A stretch of 64,000 bases of DNA. It comes from Sphingomonas sp. BK345 (lineage in GTDB: Bacteria > Pseudomonadota > Alphaproteobacteria > Sphingomonadales > Sphingomonadaceae). Shown here piece by piece: positions 39,952-48,183 of the stretch (position 1 is its first letter; each line of letters starts with the position of its first letter). A model generated the notes under the pieces. The model made no database searches, had not been told where the DNA came from, and was given only the letters and a program-made list of their open reading frames with translations. The translations under genes and the position numbers were made by a program. Where the stretch lies: contig NZ_JACHZX010000001.1 of NCBI RefSeq assembly GCF_014193845.1, positions 558,001-622,000 on the forward strand. Reading direction: 5' to 3'.

Positions 39952-41604
39952 ATGCGCCTGCGTCTCTCGTCCCTGTCCCTGCTCGCGCTCGCCGCGGCGA
40001 GCGCCGCCGCGGCGCAGACGGTGCCGACCGCGCCGATCGCCGAGCAGACACTCAAAGAGGTGACGAAAGAGTTATCGTCGGACGCGTACGAGGGCCGCGC
40101 GCCGGGCACCGCGGGCGAGGAGAAGACGGTCGCCTATCTCGCGAAGCGCTTCGCCGCGGCAGGGCTGAAGCCCGGGAACAAGGGCAGCTGGTTCCAGGAC
40201 GTGCCGCTGGTCGAGCTGACCGCGCGCAACGTCTCGCCGCTCGTCTTCAAGGGCGCGGGCGCGCCGCTCAGCCTCCAGTACGGGCCGCAGATGGTGGTGG
40301 GCAGCCATCGCATTGCCCCAAGCGAGGAGGTGAAGGACAGCGACGTCGTCTTCGTCGGTTACGGCGTCAACGCGCCCGAGAAGGGATGGAACGACTATGC
40401 CGGGGTCGACGTGCGCGGCAAGACGGTGCTGATCCTCATCAACGATCCCGACTGGCGCACGCCCACCGTCGGCGGCACCTTCAACGGCCGCGCGATGACC
40501 TATTACGGGCGCTGGACCTACAAGTTCGAGGAGGCGGCACGACAGGGCGCCGCGGCCGCGCTGATCGTCCACCAGACCGAACCCGCGGCCTACGGCTGGA
40601 ACGTGGTTCAGTCGAGCTGGACCGGCGCGCAGCAGGTCGCCGACGCGGCCGACGGCCATGCCGACCAGAGCGCAGCGATCGGCTGGATCCAGTACGACCA
40701 GGCGAAGGCGCTGTTCGCGCGCGAGAAGCTCGACTTCGACCAGCTCGCCGCCGCGGCCGCGCGCAAGGGCTTCCGCGCCGTGCCGCTCAAGGGTGTGACC
40801 GCCTCGGTGTCGTTCGACGAGACGGTGCGCAAGCACATGTCGCGCAACGTCGTCGGCGTGCTGCCGGGCAAGACCCGCCCCGACGACTACGTCCTCTACA
40901 GCGCGCACTGGGACCATCTCGGCCATTGCGAGGCCGCGCCCGACGGCGACGACATCTGCAACGGCGCGATCGACAATGCCAGCGGCACCGCCGCGCTGGT
41001 CGCGCTCGCCGAGGCCAACGCCAAGGCCGGGCCGGCGGCGCGCAGCCAGGTCTTCGTCGCGGTGACGGGCGAGGAATCGGGGCTGCTCGGCTCCGAATAT
41101 TACGCCGCCAACCCGCTCTACCCGCTCGCGCGCACCGTCGGCGGGGTCAATATGGACGCGCTGTCGCTCGCCGGCCCGGCGAAGAACGTGGTGGTGGTCG
41201 GCAAGGGCAAGTCCGAGCTCGACGCGTACCTCGACGCGGCGCTCAAGGCGCAGGGACGCTATGCCTCGGACGAGCCCACGCCGGAGAAGGGCTTCTACTA
41301 TCGCTCCGACCATTTCAGCCTCGCCAAGCGCGGCGTGCCGATGATCTATTTCGACGCGGGCGACGATCTGGTGGCGGGCGGCAAGGCCGCGGGCGCCGCC
41401 GCGGCGAAGGACTATGAGGAGCACCGCTACCACGGCCCCAAGGACGAATATGATCCGAACTGGAACTGGGCGGGGACGGTGCGGGACGTGCAGCTCTATT
41501 ACTCGATCGGTCGCGCGCTGGCCGAGAGCGACGCCTGGCCCAACTGGGTCGCGGGCGACGAGTTCCGCGCGATCCGCGACCGCAGCCGCGCCACCGCGCG
41601 CTGA
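39952..41604 (+). CDS. M28 family zinc aminopeptidase with PA domain, exported
   Basis: 550 residues. Signal peptide MRLRLSSLSLLALAAASAAAA, a PA-like insert (about 120-270), then the M28 catalytic domain with metal ligands in order: SAHWDHLG (His, Asp), NGAIDNASGTAALV (Asp), GEESGLLGSEYY (Glu-Glu), GGVNMDAL (Asp) and YRSDHFSLAKRG (His). Removes N-terminal residues from peptides. The start ATG 39952 gives the signal peptide; a longer frame upstream has none. Downstream, agmatine deiminase follows within 16 bases, so they may share a transcript. Confidence 0.93.
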   Translation: MRLRLSSLSLLALAAASAAAAQTVPTAPIAEQTLKEVTKELSSDAYEGRAPGTAGEEKTVAYLAKRFAAAGLKPGNKGSWFQDVPLVELTARNVSPLVFKGAGAPLSLQYGPQMVVGSHRIAPSEEVKDSDVVFVGYGVNAPEKGWNDYAGVDVRGKTVLILINDPDWRTPTVGGTFNGRAMTYYGRWTYKFEEAARQGAAAALIVHQTEPAAYGWNVVQSSWTGAQQVADAADGHADQSAAIGWIQYDQAKALFAREKLDFDQLAAAAARKGFRAVPLKGVTASVSFDETVRKHMSRNVVGVLPGKTRPDDYVLYSAHWDHLGHCEAAPDGDDICNGAIDNASGTAALVALAEANAKAGPAARSQVFVAVTGEESGLLGSEYYAANPLYPLARTVGGVNMDALSLAGPAKNVVVVGKGKSELDAYLDAALKAQGRYASDEPTPEKGFYYRSDHFSLAKRGVPMIYFDAGDDLVAGGKAAGAAAAKDYEEHRYHGPKDEYDPNWNWAGTVRDVQLYYSIGRALAESDAWPNWVAGDEFRAIRDRSRATAR

Positions 41605-41619
41605 ACAGGAGTGACGACC

Positions 41620-42585
41620 GTGTCCCGTACCCCGCTGCCCGAATGGGCGCCGCACCAGGCGGTGTGGATCGGTTTCCCGAGCCATCCCGAGCTGTGGCAG
41701 GACGATCTCGACCAGGCGCGCGACGAGGTCGCCGCCTTCGCGCGCGCGGTCCATGCCGAGGGGCGCGGCGAGCAGGTGCTGCTCGTCGCCGCCGACGCCG
41801 AGGCGGCCCCGGCGGCGCGCGCGCTCGCGCCCTTCGCCGAGGTGCTGGTGCAGCCGTTCGGTGACATCTGGCTGCGCGACACCGCCCCGATCGTCGACGG
41901 CGACGGGCGCGCGCGCGACTTCCAGTTCAACGGCTGGGGCGGCAAATACGACCTGCCCGGCGACGACGACATCGGCGCGCGGCTGGCGCGCGCGCGCGGG
42001 CTGATCGTGCTGCCGTGCGAGTGGGTGCTCGAGGGCGGCGCGATCGACGGCGACGGCACCGGTCTGGTCGTCACCACCGAGCAGTGCCTGCTCAACCCCA
42101 ACCGCAACCCCGCGCTGACCAAGGAAGCGGTGGAGCGCCGGCTCGCCGCGGACCTGGGCTACACGCGCGTGCTGTGGCTGGGCGACGGGCTGCTCAACGA
42201 CCATACCGACGGCCATGTCGACAACCTTGCGCGCTTCGTCGGCCCGAACCGGCTGGCGCTGCCGGTCGGCGCGGAGAACGACCCGAACTGGCGCGTCTAC
42301 CAGGACGCCGCGGCGCGCGCGCGCGCCGCGGGGGTGGAGGTGGTCGAGATCCCCTCGCCCGGCCGCGTGCTACGTGACGAGGAGGTGGTGCCGGCGAGCT
42401 ACATGAACTTCTACATCGGCAACGCCGCGGTGGTCGTTCCAGTGTACGGCACGCCACAGGATGAGGCGGGCGTCGCCGCCGTGCGCGCGCTCTTCCCCGA
42501 TCGCGAGGTGGTCGGGCTGCGCGCCGACGCGATCCTGACGGGGGGCGGCAGCTTCCACTGCATCTCGCAGCAGATCCCGGCGTAA
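41620..42585 (+). CDS. aguA: Agmatine deiminase
   Basis: Converts agmatine to N-carbamoylputrescine, in polyamine synthesis or agmatine use. 321 residues, guanidine-modifying-enzyme fold: FGDIWLRDTAP (substrate Asp), FNGWGGKY, EGGAIDGDGTG, NDHTDGHVDNLARFV (catalytic His and Asp), and the nucleophile Cys314 in GGGSFHCISQQ. Start: GTG 41620 has AGGAG at 8 bases, better than the GTG at 41611. N-carbamoylputrescine amidase (aguB), usually adjacent, is not in this window. Confidence 0.94.
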   Translation: MSRTPLPEWAPHQAVWIGFPSHPELWQDDLDQARDEVAAFARAVHAEGRGEQVLLVAADAEAAPAARALAPFAEVLVQPFGDIWLRDTAPIVDGDGRARDFQFNGWGGKYDLPGDDDIGARLARARGLIVLPCEWVLEGGAIDGDGTGLVVTTEQCLLNPNRNPALTKEAVERRLAADLGYTRVLWLGDGLLNDHTDGHVDNLARFVGPNRLALPVGAENDPNWRVYQDAAARARAAGVEVVEIPSPGRVLRDEEVVPASYMNFYIGNAAVVVPVYGTPQDEAGVAAVRALFPDREVVGLRADAILTGGGSFHCISQQIPA

Positions 42586-43011
42586 GAAGGGGTAGCGGGG
42601 CGCGGGAGGAGGCGGAACGAAGCCGGGGGTCGCTCTCTGCTAGCGGGTTACTCCTCCGCCCCTCCCGGCACCTCTCCACCATACTCCCCGCCCGTATCTC
42701 TCCGCCATCGCGCCTCTCCGCCCACCGTCCCTCTGCCTTTTGGCTCGTCGCCTCTCGCCCCCCCTCGTCATCCCCGCGCAGGCGGGGATCCATAGACGCT
42801 GACGTGGCGGCCCTTGCACGAGCGTCAGCGTGTCTGGATCCCCGCCTTCGCGGGGATGACGTTAGGGGCGTGAGGGGGAGGAACAGGGACGTGGATGGGG
42901 GGGAGCATGACCAGGCGGGCACGGAGCAGGCGTCGCCTCTCCCACTCACATCACCCCCGTGACGAACCCCGCGCGGCAGCCTAGCCTCGCCCCACCAAAA
43001 CAGGGGGCAAC
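42586..43011. repeat. Intergenic region with family B repeat (42765-42861)
   Basis: This 426-base gap holds, at about 42765-42861, a family B element (variant tips CGTCATCCCCGCG and CGCGGGGATGACG; centre with GACGCTGACG/CGTCAGCGTGTC). The first 150 bases are C/T-rich direct runs with no gene. The 3' part carries the promoter side of the amidohydrolase. I see no coding sequence. Confidence 0.75.
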
Positions 43012-44340
43012 ATGCCGAGAATACTCGCCGTCACACTCGCACTCGCGCTCGCCGCCGGGGCCGGCGCGCAACAGCCGGCCCCGCCCGCGGCGTCCGCCAC
43101 GCCCGTACCGACGCTCATCTACGTCCACGCCGGCCAGCTGCTCGACCGGCCCGGCGAGCGCCCGCGCGGTCCCAGCACCGTGATCGTGCGCGACGGCGTG
43201 ATCGCCGAGGTGCGCGACGGGCTCGTCCCGCCGCCCGCGGGCGCGCGGCTGGTCGACCTGTCGCGTGAATTCGTCCTGCCGGGACTGATCGACATGCACG
43301 TCCACCTCTGGGGCATCGGCGGCGACCCGCTGCGCGAGCGGCTGACCCGGCTCAACACCGACTCGGCCGACGACCTGATGACGGCGGTGGTCAACGCGCG
43401 CCGCACGCTCGAGGCGGGCTTCACCACCGTGCGCGACCTCGGCGGTGATCCGCGCGGCATCCGCGCGCTGCGTGACGCGGTCGAGCGCGGCGACGTGGTC
43501 GGGCCGACGATCGTCAACGCCGGGTCGATGATCTCGGTGACCGGCGGGCACGGGGACGGCGGCAACGGACTCGCCGAGGAATGGGCCGACGCGGTGCACG
43601 CGCATCAGATCAACGTCTGCGACGGGCCGGACGACTGCCGCCGCGCGGTGCGCGCGCAGGTCGGGCTGGGCGCCCAGGTGATCAAGTTCGCTGCGACCGG
43701 GGGCGTGCTGTCGAACGTCGCCGGCGGGCTCGGCCGCGCGATGACGCCCGAGGAGATGCGCGCCATCGTCGAGACCGCGCACGCGCTGGGGCGCAAGGCC
43801 ACCGCGCACAGCCACGCCGCCGAGGGCACCAAGGCGGCGCTGGAGGCGGGCGTCGACTCGGTCGAACACGCCAGCTACCTCGACGACGAGACGATCCGGC
43901 TGTTCAAGGCGCATAACGCCTATCTGGTGCCGACCGAGATCGCGCCGCTGGCGGCGCTCGCGCAGGCGCGCGCCGGTGCGCTGCCGCCGGCCACCATCCC
44001 CAAGGCCGAGGCGGCGGCGGCGGCGCTCCACGCCAACCACAAGAAGGCCTGGGCGGCGGGGGTGAAATTCGCCTTCGGCACCGACAGCGGCGTGTCGCGC
44101 CACGGCGACAACGCCACCGAGTTCGCGCACCTCGTCGACCTCGGCATGACCCCGGCGCAGGCGATCCGCAGCGCGACCGTCGCGGCGGCCGACCTGCTCG
44201 GCCGCGACGACCTGGGCGTGATCGCGCCGGGCAAGCGCGCCGACCTGATCGCGGTCTCCGGCTCGCCGCTCGACGACGTGCGTCGACTGGAGGCCGTCGA
44301 CTTCGTCATGCACCGCGGGGTGGTGGCGAAGGGTGGGTGA
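43012..44340 (+). CDS. Exported amidohydrolase (imidazolonepropionase/prolidase-like)
   Basis: 442 residues with a signal peptide (MPRILAVTLALALAAGAGA). Amidohydrolase superfamily: metal His pair in LPGLIDMHVHLWG near 95, a possible carboxylated Lys in QVIKFAATGGV, metal His in KATAHSHAAEG and VEHASY, and the Asp in FGTDSGVSRHG. Members of this branch in Caulobacter and sphingomonads are Xaa-Arg/Lys or Xaa-Pro dipeptidases; the window does not decide which. A peptide-use theme is shared with the S9 and M28 genes upstream. Confidence 0.9.
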   Translation: MPRILAVTLALALAAGAGAQQPAPPAASATPVPTLIYVHAGQLLDRPGERPRGPSTVIVRDGVIAEVRDGLVPPPAGARLVDLSREFVLPGLIDMHVHLWGIGGDPLRERLTRLNTDSADDLMTAVVNARRTLEAGFTTVRDLGGDPRGIRALRDAVERGDVVGPTIVNAGSMISVTGGHGDGGNGLAEEWADAVHAHQINVCDGPDDCRRAVRAQVGLGAQVIKFAATGGVLSNVAGGLGRAMTPEEMRAIVETAHALGRKATAHSHAAEGTKAALEAGVDSVEHASYLDDETIRLFKAHNAYLVPTEIAPLAALAQARAGALPPATIPKAEAAAAALHANHKKAWAAGVKFAFGTDSGVSRHGDNATEFAHLVDLGMTPAQAIRSATVAAADLLGRDDLGVIAPGKRADLIAVSGSPLDDVRRLEAVDFVMHRGVVAKGG

Positions 44341-44360
44341 GCGGAGAGTAAAACCCCTGA

Positions 44361-44485
44361 CCCGTTCGTGCTGAGGAGGCACTGAGCTTGGCGAAGGGCC
44401 GTCTCGAAGCACCTGATGCCGCAGACGGTAAAGGCGCTTCGAGACGCGACTTCGACGGGCTCAGCCGCTCCTCAGCGCGAACGGA
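44361..44485. repeat. Family C palindromic repeat in 305-base gap
   Basis: Left arm CCGTTCGTGCTGAGGAGGC and right arm CTCCTCAGCGCGAACGG are inverted copies; inside are GTCTCGAAGC and GCTTCGAGACGCGAC as a second inverted pair. This long two-module palindrome is distinct from families A and B. The remaining bases up to the GapR-like gene at 44646 show no gene. Confidence 0.8.
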
Positions 44486-44645
44486 GCGCCACTCCCTCAC
44501 TGCGTCCGCACCGCCACACTTGAGCCCGCGCGCGCACCCGGATAGACGCGCCCCCTCACCCGATCAGGGGCGAACCTCGCCGTCCGCCGCAGTGCGATTC
44601 GCCTGCGCCCGCGGGCGGCGTCATATTTTCGAGGAAGACAGTGAG

Positions 44646-44912
44646 ATGGCGGAAGAGCGGGGCGAGGGCATGGGCGGCGGTGCGGTCGCGGCGGACGAGC
44701 TGCGGCTGCTGATCGAGCGCGCCGAGCGGCTCGAGGAAGAGAAGAAGGGCATCGCCGACGACATCAAGGACGTCTTCGCCGAGGCCAAGAGCCGCGGTTA
44801 TGACGCCAAGGCGATCCGCCAGATCATGAAGATCCGCAAGCAGAAGCGCGAGGAGTACCAGGAGGAGCAGTCGATCCTCGAGGTGTACATGCAGGCGCTC
44901 GGGATGCTCTGA
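44646..44912 (+). CDS. gapR: DUF2312/GapR-family nucleoid-associated protein
   Basis: 88 residues, all helical. The family core is clear: LIERAERLEEEKKGIADDIK then DVFAEAKSRGYDAKAIRQIM, and KIRKQKREEYQEEQSILEVY. In Caulobacter GapR binds overtwisted, AT-rich DNA, mostly ahead of forks and at ends of transcribed genes, and helps topoisomerases. The start ATG 44646 matches the family's length (about 80-90). The open frame upstream is from the repeat. It is usually a single gene, as here. Confidence 0.9.
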   Translation: MAEERGEGMGGGAVAADELRLLIERAERLEEEKKGIADDIKDVFAEAKSRGYDAKAIRQIMKIRKQKREEYQEEQSILEVYMQALGML

Positions 44913-45011
44913 TCGCCGAAACGGGTCACGATCGCTGCCGCGTTAACGGCTTCTTCGCGCCGCCGGTGGCATAGCCGCCATCTGGTTCAGCGATGAGGGA
45001 ATGCGACGACG

Positions 45012-45542
45012 GTGCTCGCGGCGCTACAATCTGGCTTTCGCCCGCGCGAGGAGCGGATCACGGTCCTGATCCCGTCGCGGATGCGGCTGGGGGCGAAGTG
45101 GGTCGACGTCGTCATTCACAACGTTTCGTCGCGCGGGCTGATGGGCGGTTGCGACGAGCCGCCGCAGTCCGGCAGCTATGTCGAGATCCGCCGCGGCACG
45201 ATCGTGATCGTCGGCCGCGTGCAATGGGCCAAGGGCCGCTTCTTCGGCATCAAGTCGCAGGAGCGGCTGTCGGTCAAGGCGCTGGTCGACGAGCCGCGGC
45301 TCGCCAGCCGGCCGCAGCAGAAAGCCGAGCCGGACGCCGGCGAGCGCCGCGCCGAGCGCCGCCTCGCGCACGAGGCGCAGATGGCGCGCCAGGTGGAGCG
45401 CTCGCGCGCCTTCGCCTCCGCCTTCCAGTTCATCGTGATGGCACTCGTCGGCGTGACGCTGGCGGTGATCGCGGCGCAGGGCGTCTACGGGCTGCTCTCG
45501 CGCCCGGCCGACGCGATCGGCGCGGCGCTCGAGGGGAAGTAG
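45012..45542 (+). CDS. PilZ-like domain protein with C-terminal membrane helix
   Basis: 176 residues. The first 95 form a PilZ-like barrel (FRPREERITVLIPSRMRLG...VVIHNVSSRGLMGG): an RxxxR-like start followed by NxSxxG, the c-di-GMP-binding signature. Then an Arg/Glu-rich helix and one membrane segment (about 140-165: FQFIVMALVGVTLAVIAAQG). Whether the RxxxR is complete for c-di-GMP binding is uncertain. The start GTG 45012 is the only one at the conserved end. A diguanylate cyclase lies 3 kb away. Confidence 0.75.
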   Translation: MLAALQSGFRPREERITVLIPSRMRLGAKWVDVVIHNVSSRGLMGGCDEPPQSGSYVEIRRGTIVIVGRVQWAKGRFFGIKSQERLSVKALVDEPRLASRPQQKAEPDAGERRAERRLAHEAQMARQVERSRAFASAFQFIVMALVGVTLAVIAAQGVYGLLSRPADAIGAALEGK

Positions 45543-45645
45543 GGAGGCCGACTGGCGCCTGCACACGCTGTGCGGTGCGGACGCGTTCTCGCCGGACGAT
45601 CGCGTGAAGGGATCAGCAGCGGCACCTGCGCCGACCTCCCACTTG

Positions 45646-45741
45646 CGTCATCCTGAACTCGTTTCAGGATCTACCGTCCCGCGAACGCCTCGCCTGTTGG
45701 GTCAGCGGCACAGTGGATCCTGAAACGAGTTCAGGATGACG
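45646..45741. repeat. Family B palindromic repeat
   Basis: 96 bases: arms GCGTCATCCTGAACTCGTTT and its near-complement AAACGAGTTCAGGATGACGGC; centre with CGCCTGTTGG and CAGTGGATCC. It lies between the convergent PilZ and fadD-like genes. Confidence 0.83.
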
Positions 45742-45781
45742 GCGGGACGACGTCGACGATCGCGTCGACGGCGCACTCGCC

Positions 45782-47500
45782 TCAGCTCGGCGTGATCGGC
45801 GGCGATGCCATCTCGGCACGGATCTCCGCCACCAGGTCCTTGCGGCTGAGCTTGCCGATCATCGTCTTGGGCAAGGCGGCGCGCACCACCACGCGGTCGA
45901 CGCGCTCGTGCTTGCCCAACTGCGGGTTGAGCCAGTCGCGCAGCGCCGCGCCGTCGATCGCGCCCGCCTCCTCGGTCAGGGTGACATAGGCGCGCGGCAC
46001 CTCGCCGCGATAGGTATCGGCCATGCCGATCACCAGCGCCTCGCGCACCGCCGGATGATGGTAGAGGATCGCCTCGATCTGGCTCGGGAAGACCTTGAAC
46101 CCGCCGACCGCGATCATGTCCTTGAGCCGGTCGACGATGGCGATGAAGCCGTCCGAGTCGATCGTGCCGACGTCGCCGGTGCGCAGCCAGCGCCGCCCCT
46201 GCGAGTCGAGCGCGAAGGTGGTCGCGTCGGCGTCGGGACGGTTCCAATAGCCCGCCATGATCTGCGGGCCCAGCGCGACGATCTCGCCGGGCTCGCCCGG
46301 CGGCGCCTCGCGCGTGGCATCCTCCTTGTCGACCAGCCGGATGCGGGTCGACGGCAAGGGCTGGCCGATCGTGCCGGGCTTCTGCGGCGGATCATAGGGG
46401 TTGGTGGTGAGCACGCCGGTGCTCTCCGACAGGCCATAGCCCTCCACCAGCGTCGAGCCGGTCGCCGCCTCCCAGCGCACCTTCAGCTCGGCGTTGAGCG
46501 GCGCGCCGCCCGAGATGCAGACGCGCAGGCTGGTCAGGTCGGTCTTGGCCAGCGAGGGATGGTCGAGCAGCGCCTGGTACATGGTCGGCACGCCCGGCAG
46601 CGAGGTCGGTCGCGTCCGCGCGATCGCGGCTAGCGCCTGGCCGGCGTCGAAGCGCGGCAGCAGCACCATCTCGCCGCCGGTCACGATCGTGCGGTTCATC
46701 ACGCAGGTGTTCGCGAAAACGTGGAACAGCGGCAGCACGCCGAGGATGCGATCGGTCTGGTCCCGGTGCGGGTCGAGGCAGGCCACCTGGCGAGCGTTGG
46801 CCGAGACATTGGCATGGGTCAGCATCGCGCCCTTGGGCACGCCGGTGGTGCCGCCGGTGTACTGGATCAGCGCGACGTCGCGCTCGGGCGCGATTGCGGC
46901 AGGGGGCAGCGCGCCGTCGTTGGCGATCAGCTGCGAGAAAGCGAGCACGCGCGGGTCGGCCGGGCGCGGCGCCACCTCGCGCCGCTTCAGCAGGCGGTAG
47001 GCGACCGACTTGGCGGGTGGCAGCACACCCGCGACCGAGCCGACCACCAGCCGCTCGAGCCCGCTCTTGTCGAGCACCGCCAGCGCGTTGGGCAGCAGCG
47101 CGGTGGCGGAGAGGGTGAACAGCAGCCGCGTGCCCGAGTCCTCGACCTGGTGGCAGAGCTCGTCGACGGTGTAGAGCGGCGAGAAGTTGACGACGGTGCA
47201 GCCCAGCCGCAGCGCGCCGTGATAGGCCGCGAGATAATGGGGCGTGTTGGGCAGGAACAGCCCGATACGATCGCCCTTGCCATAGCCGAGCGCGGCAAGG
47301 CCGGTGGCGACACGCCGCACGCCGTCGGCGAGCTCGTCGTAGCTATAGTGGCGCCCGAGGAAGTCGATCGCGGGGCGCGAGCCGTGCTGGCGTACCGAAT
47401 CCTCGAACAGGTCGATCATCGATCGCGGCGCGAAGCCGGTGGCCCAGGGCACCGGGTGGCAATAGGCGTCCTGCCAGGCGTGCTCGTCCGTCATTGACAT
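45782..47500 (-). CDS. Long-chain fatty acid-CoA ligase (FadD-like)
   Basis: 572 residues from ATG 47500. Acyl-adenylate-forming enzyme: AMP-binding P-loop YTGGTTGVPKGAMLTH, the A5 motif GYGLSESTGV, the A8 region TGDVGTIDSDGFIAIVDRLKDMI and the final Lys in LPKTMIGKLSRKDLV. It activates fatty acids with CoA for beta-oxidation or lipid synthesis. An ATG at 47494 and a longer TTG start at 47530 are alternatives; none has a clear ribosome binding site. A dedicated acyl-ACP synthetase for sphingolipids would differ; this one is not next to spt, so I call it FadD-like only. Confidence 0.9.
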   Translation of the reverse strand: MSMTDEHAWQDAYCHPVPWATGFAPRSMIDLFEDSVRQHGSRPAIDFLGRHYSYDELADGVRRVATGLAALGYGKGDRIGLFLPNTPHYLAAYHGALRLGCTVVNFSPLYTVDELCHQVEDSGTRLLFTLSATALLPNALAVLDKSGLERLVVGSVAGVLPPAKSVAYRLLKRREVAPRPADPRVLAFSQLIANDGALPPAAIAPERDVALIQYTGGTTGVPKGAMLTHANVSANARQVACLDPHRDQTDRILGVLPLFHVFANTCVMNRTIVTGGEMVLLPRFDAGQALAAIARTRPTSLPGVPTMYQALLDHPSLAKTDLTSLRVCISGGAPLNAELKVRWEAATGSTLVEGYGLSESTGVLTTNPYDPPQKPGTIGQPLPSTRIRLVDKEDATREAPPGEPGEIVALGPQIMAGYWNRPDADATTFALDSQGRRWLRTGDVGTIDSDGFIAIVDRLKDMIAVGGFKVFPSQIEAILYHHPAVREALVIGMADTYRGEVPRAYVTLTEEAGAIDGAALRDWLNPQLGKHERVDRVVVRAALPKTMIGKLSRKDLVAEIRAEMASPPITPS

Positions 47501-47534
47501 CGCTGTAAGCAACCGCGCCGCCAGCGACAAGCGG

Positions 47535-47750
47535 TCAGCGTACCAGATATTCTCCGAGCAGGACGACCGCGGCGGCGAGCGGGCGCAGCGCGGGGGCGGC
47601 GTCGGCTGTCACGCGCGGCAGATGCGCGCCGTCGGCATGGATCGTGAGCGTGCCGATCATCGGCGTCTCGCGGTGCGCCATGGCGAGCAGCAGCAGCGCC
47701 AATCCGCCGATCACGGCGCGGCGGCGACGAAGGTCTGGCGGCTGGGTCAT
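47535..47750 (-). CDS. Possible small membrane protein upstream of fadD-like gene
   Basis: 71 residues beginning MTQPPDLRRRRAVIGGLALL, with one hydrophobic segment that reads like a twin-arginine or simple signal anchor, followed by a short domain (TPMIGTLTIHADGAHLPRVT). No family recognised. It lies 34 bases before the ligase start on the same strand. Weak ribosome binding site; could be a chance frame. Confidence 0.4.
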   Translation of the reverse strand: MTQPPDLRRRRAVIGGLALLLLAMAHRETPMIGTLTIHADGAHLPRVTADAAPALRPLAAAVVLLGEYLVR

Positions 47751-48183
47751 GACAGGACTCGCTGTGGTGTGTGCGGAGCTTAGCGTGGCCGTACCGATGC
47801 GGGAAGCGGGGGTGTAAGGAAGCGTCGCGCGCCGGCGCCGGATGAGACGTAGGGTTGCCTGGAGCCGTCATCATGCCAGTACGGCGCCCCCCTCCGCCGT
47901 TCCGTCGCCGGGGTTCGCCGAGACGCTCGTCGCTGACCGCGCCCGCTTCCTCCTCCGTCATCCCTGCGAAAGCAGGGATCCAGACGCGTGGAGCGCCGTG
48001 AGAAGAACAGAACGTCAGCGTGTCTGGATCCCCGCCTGCGCGGGGATGACGAATGGAGGGGTGAGACAACCGCTTTTCGACAGGTCTTCTGTACGAGGCG
48101 CCCAGCTCGGATCAGTCAGGCTCCCGCCCTCCACGCCGCGCCGCGCCACCATGGACCCAGCCCTAGCTGTCTCCAGCTCTCGA
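47751..48183. repeat. Intergenic region with family B repeat (47956-48051)
   Basis: This 433-base gap contains a family B repeat at about 47956-48051: CCGTCATCCCTGCG at the left, CGCGGGGATGACGAAT at the right, with GGATCCAGACGC and GTCAGCGTGTCTGGATCC inside, the same subtype as at 42765. The other bases show no gene I can support. Confidence 0.75.
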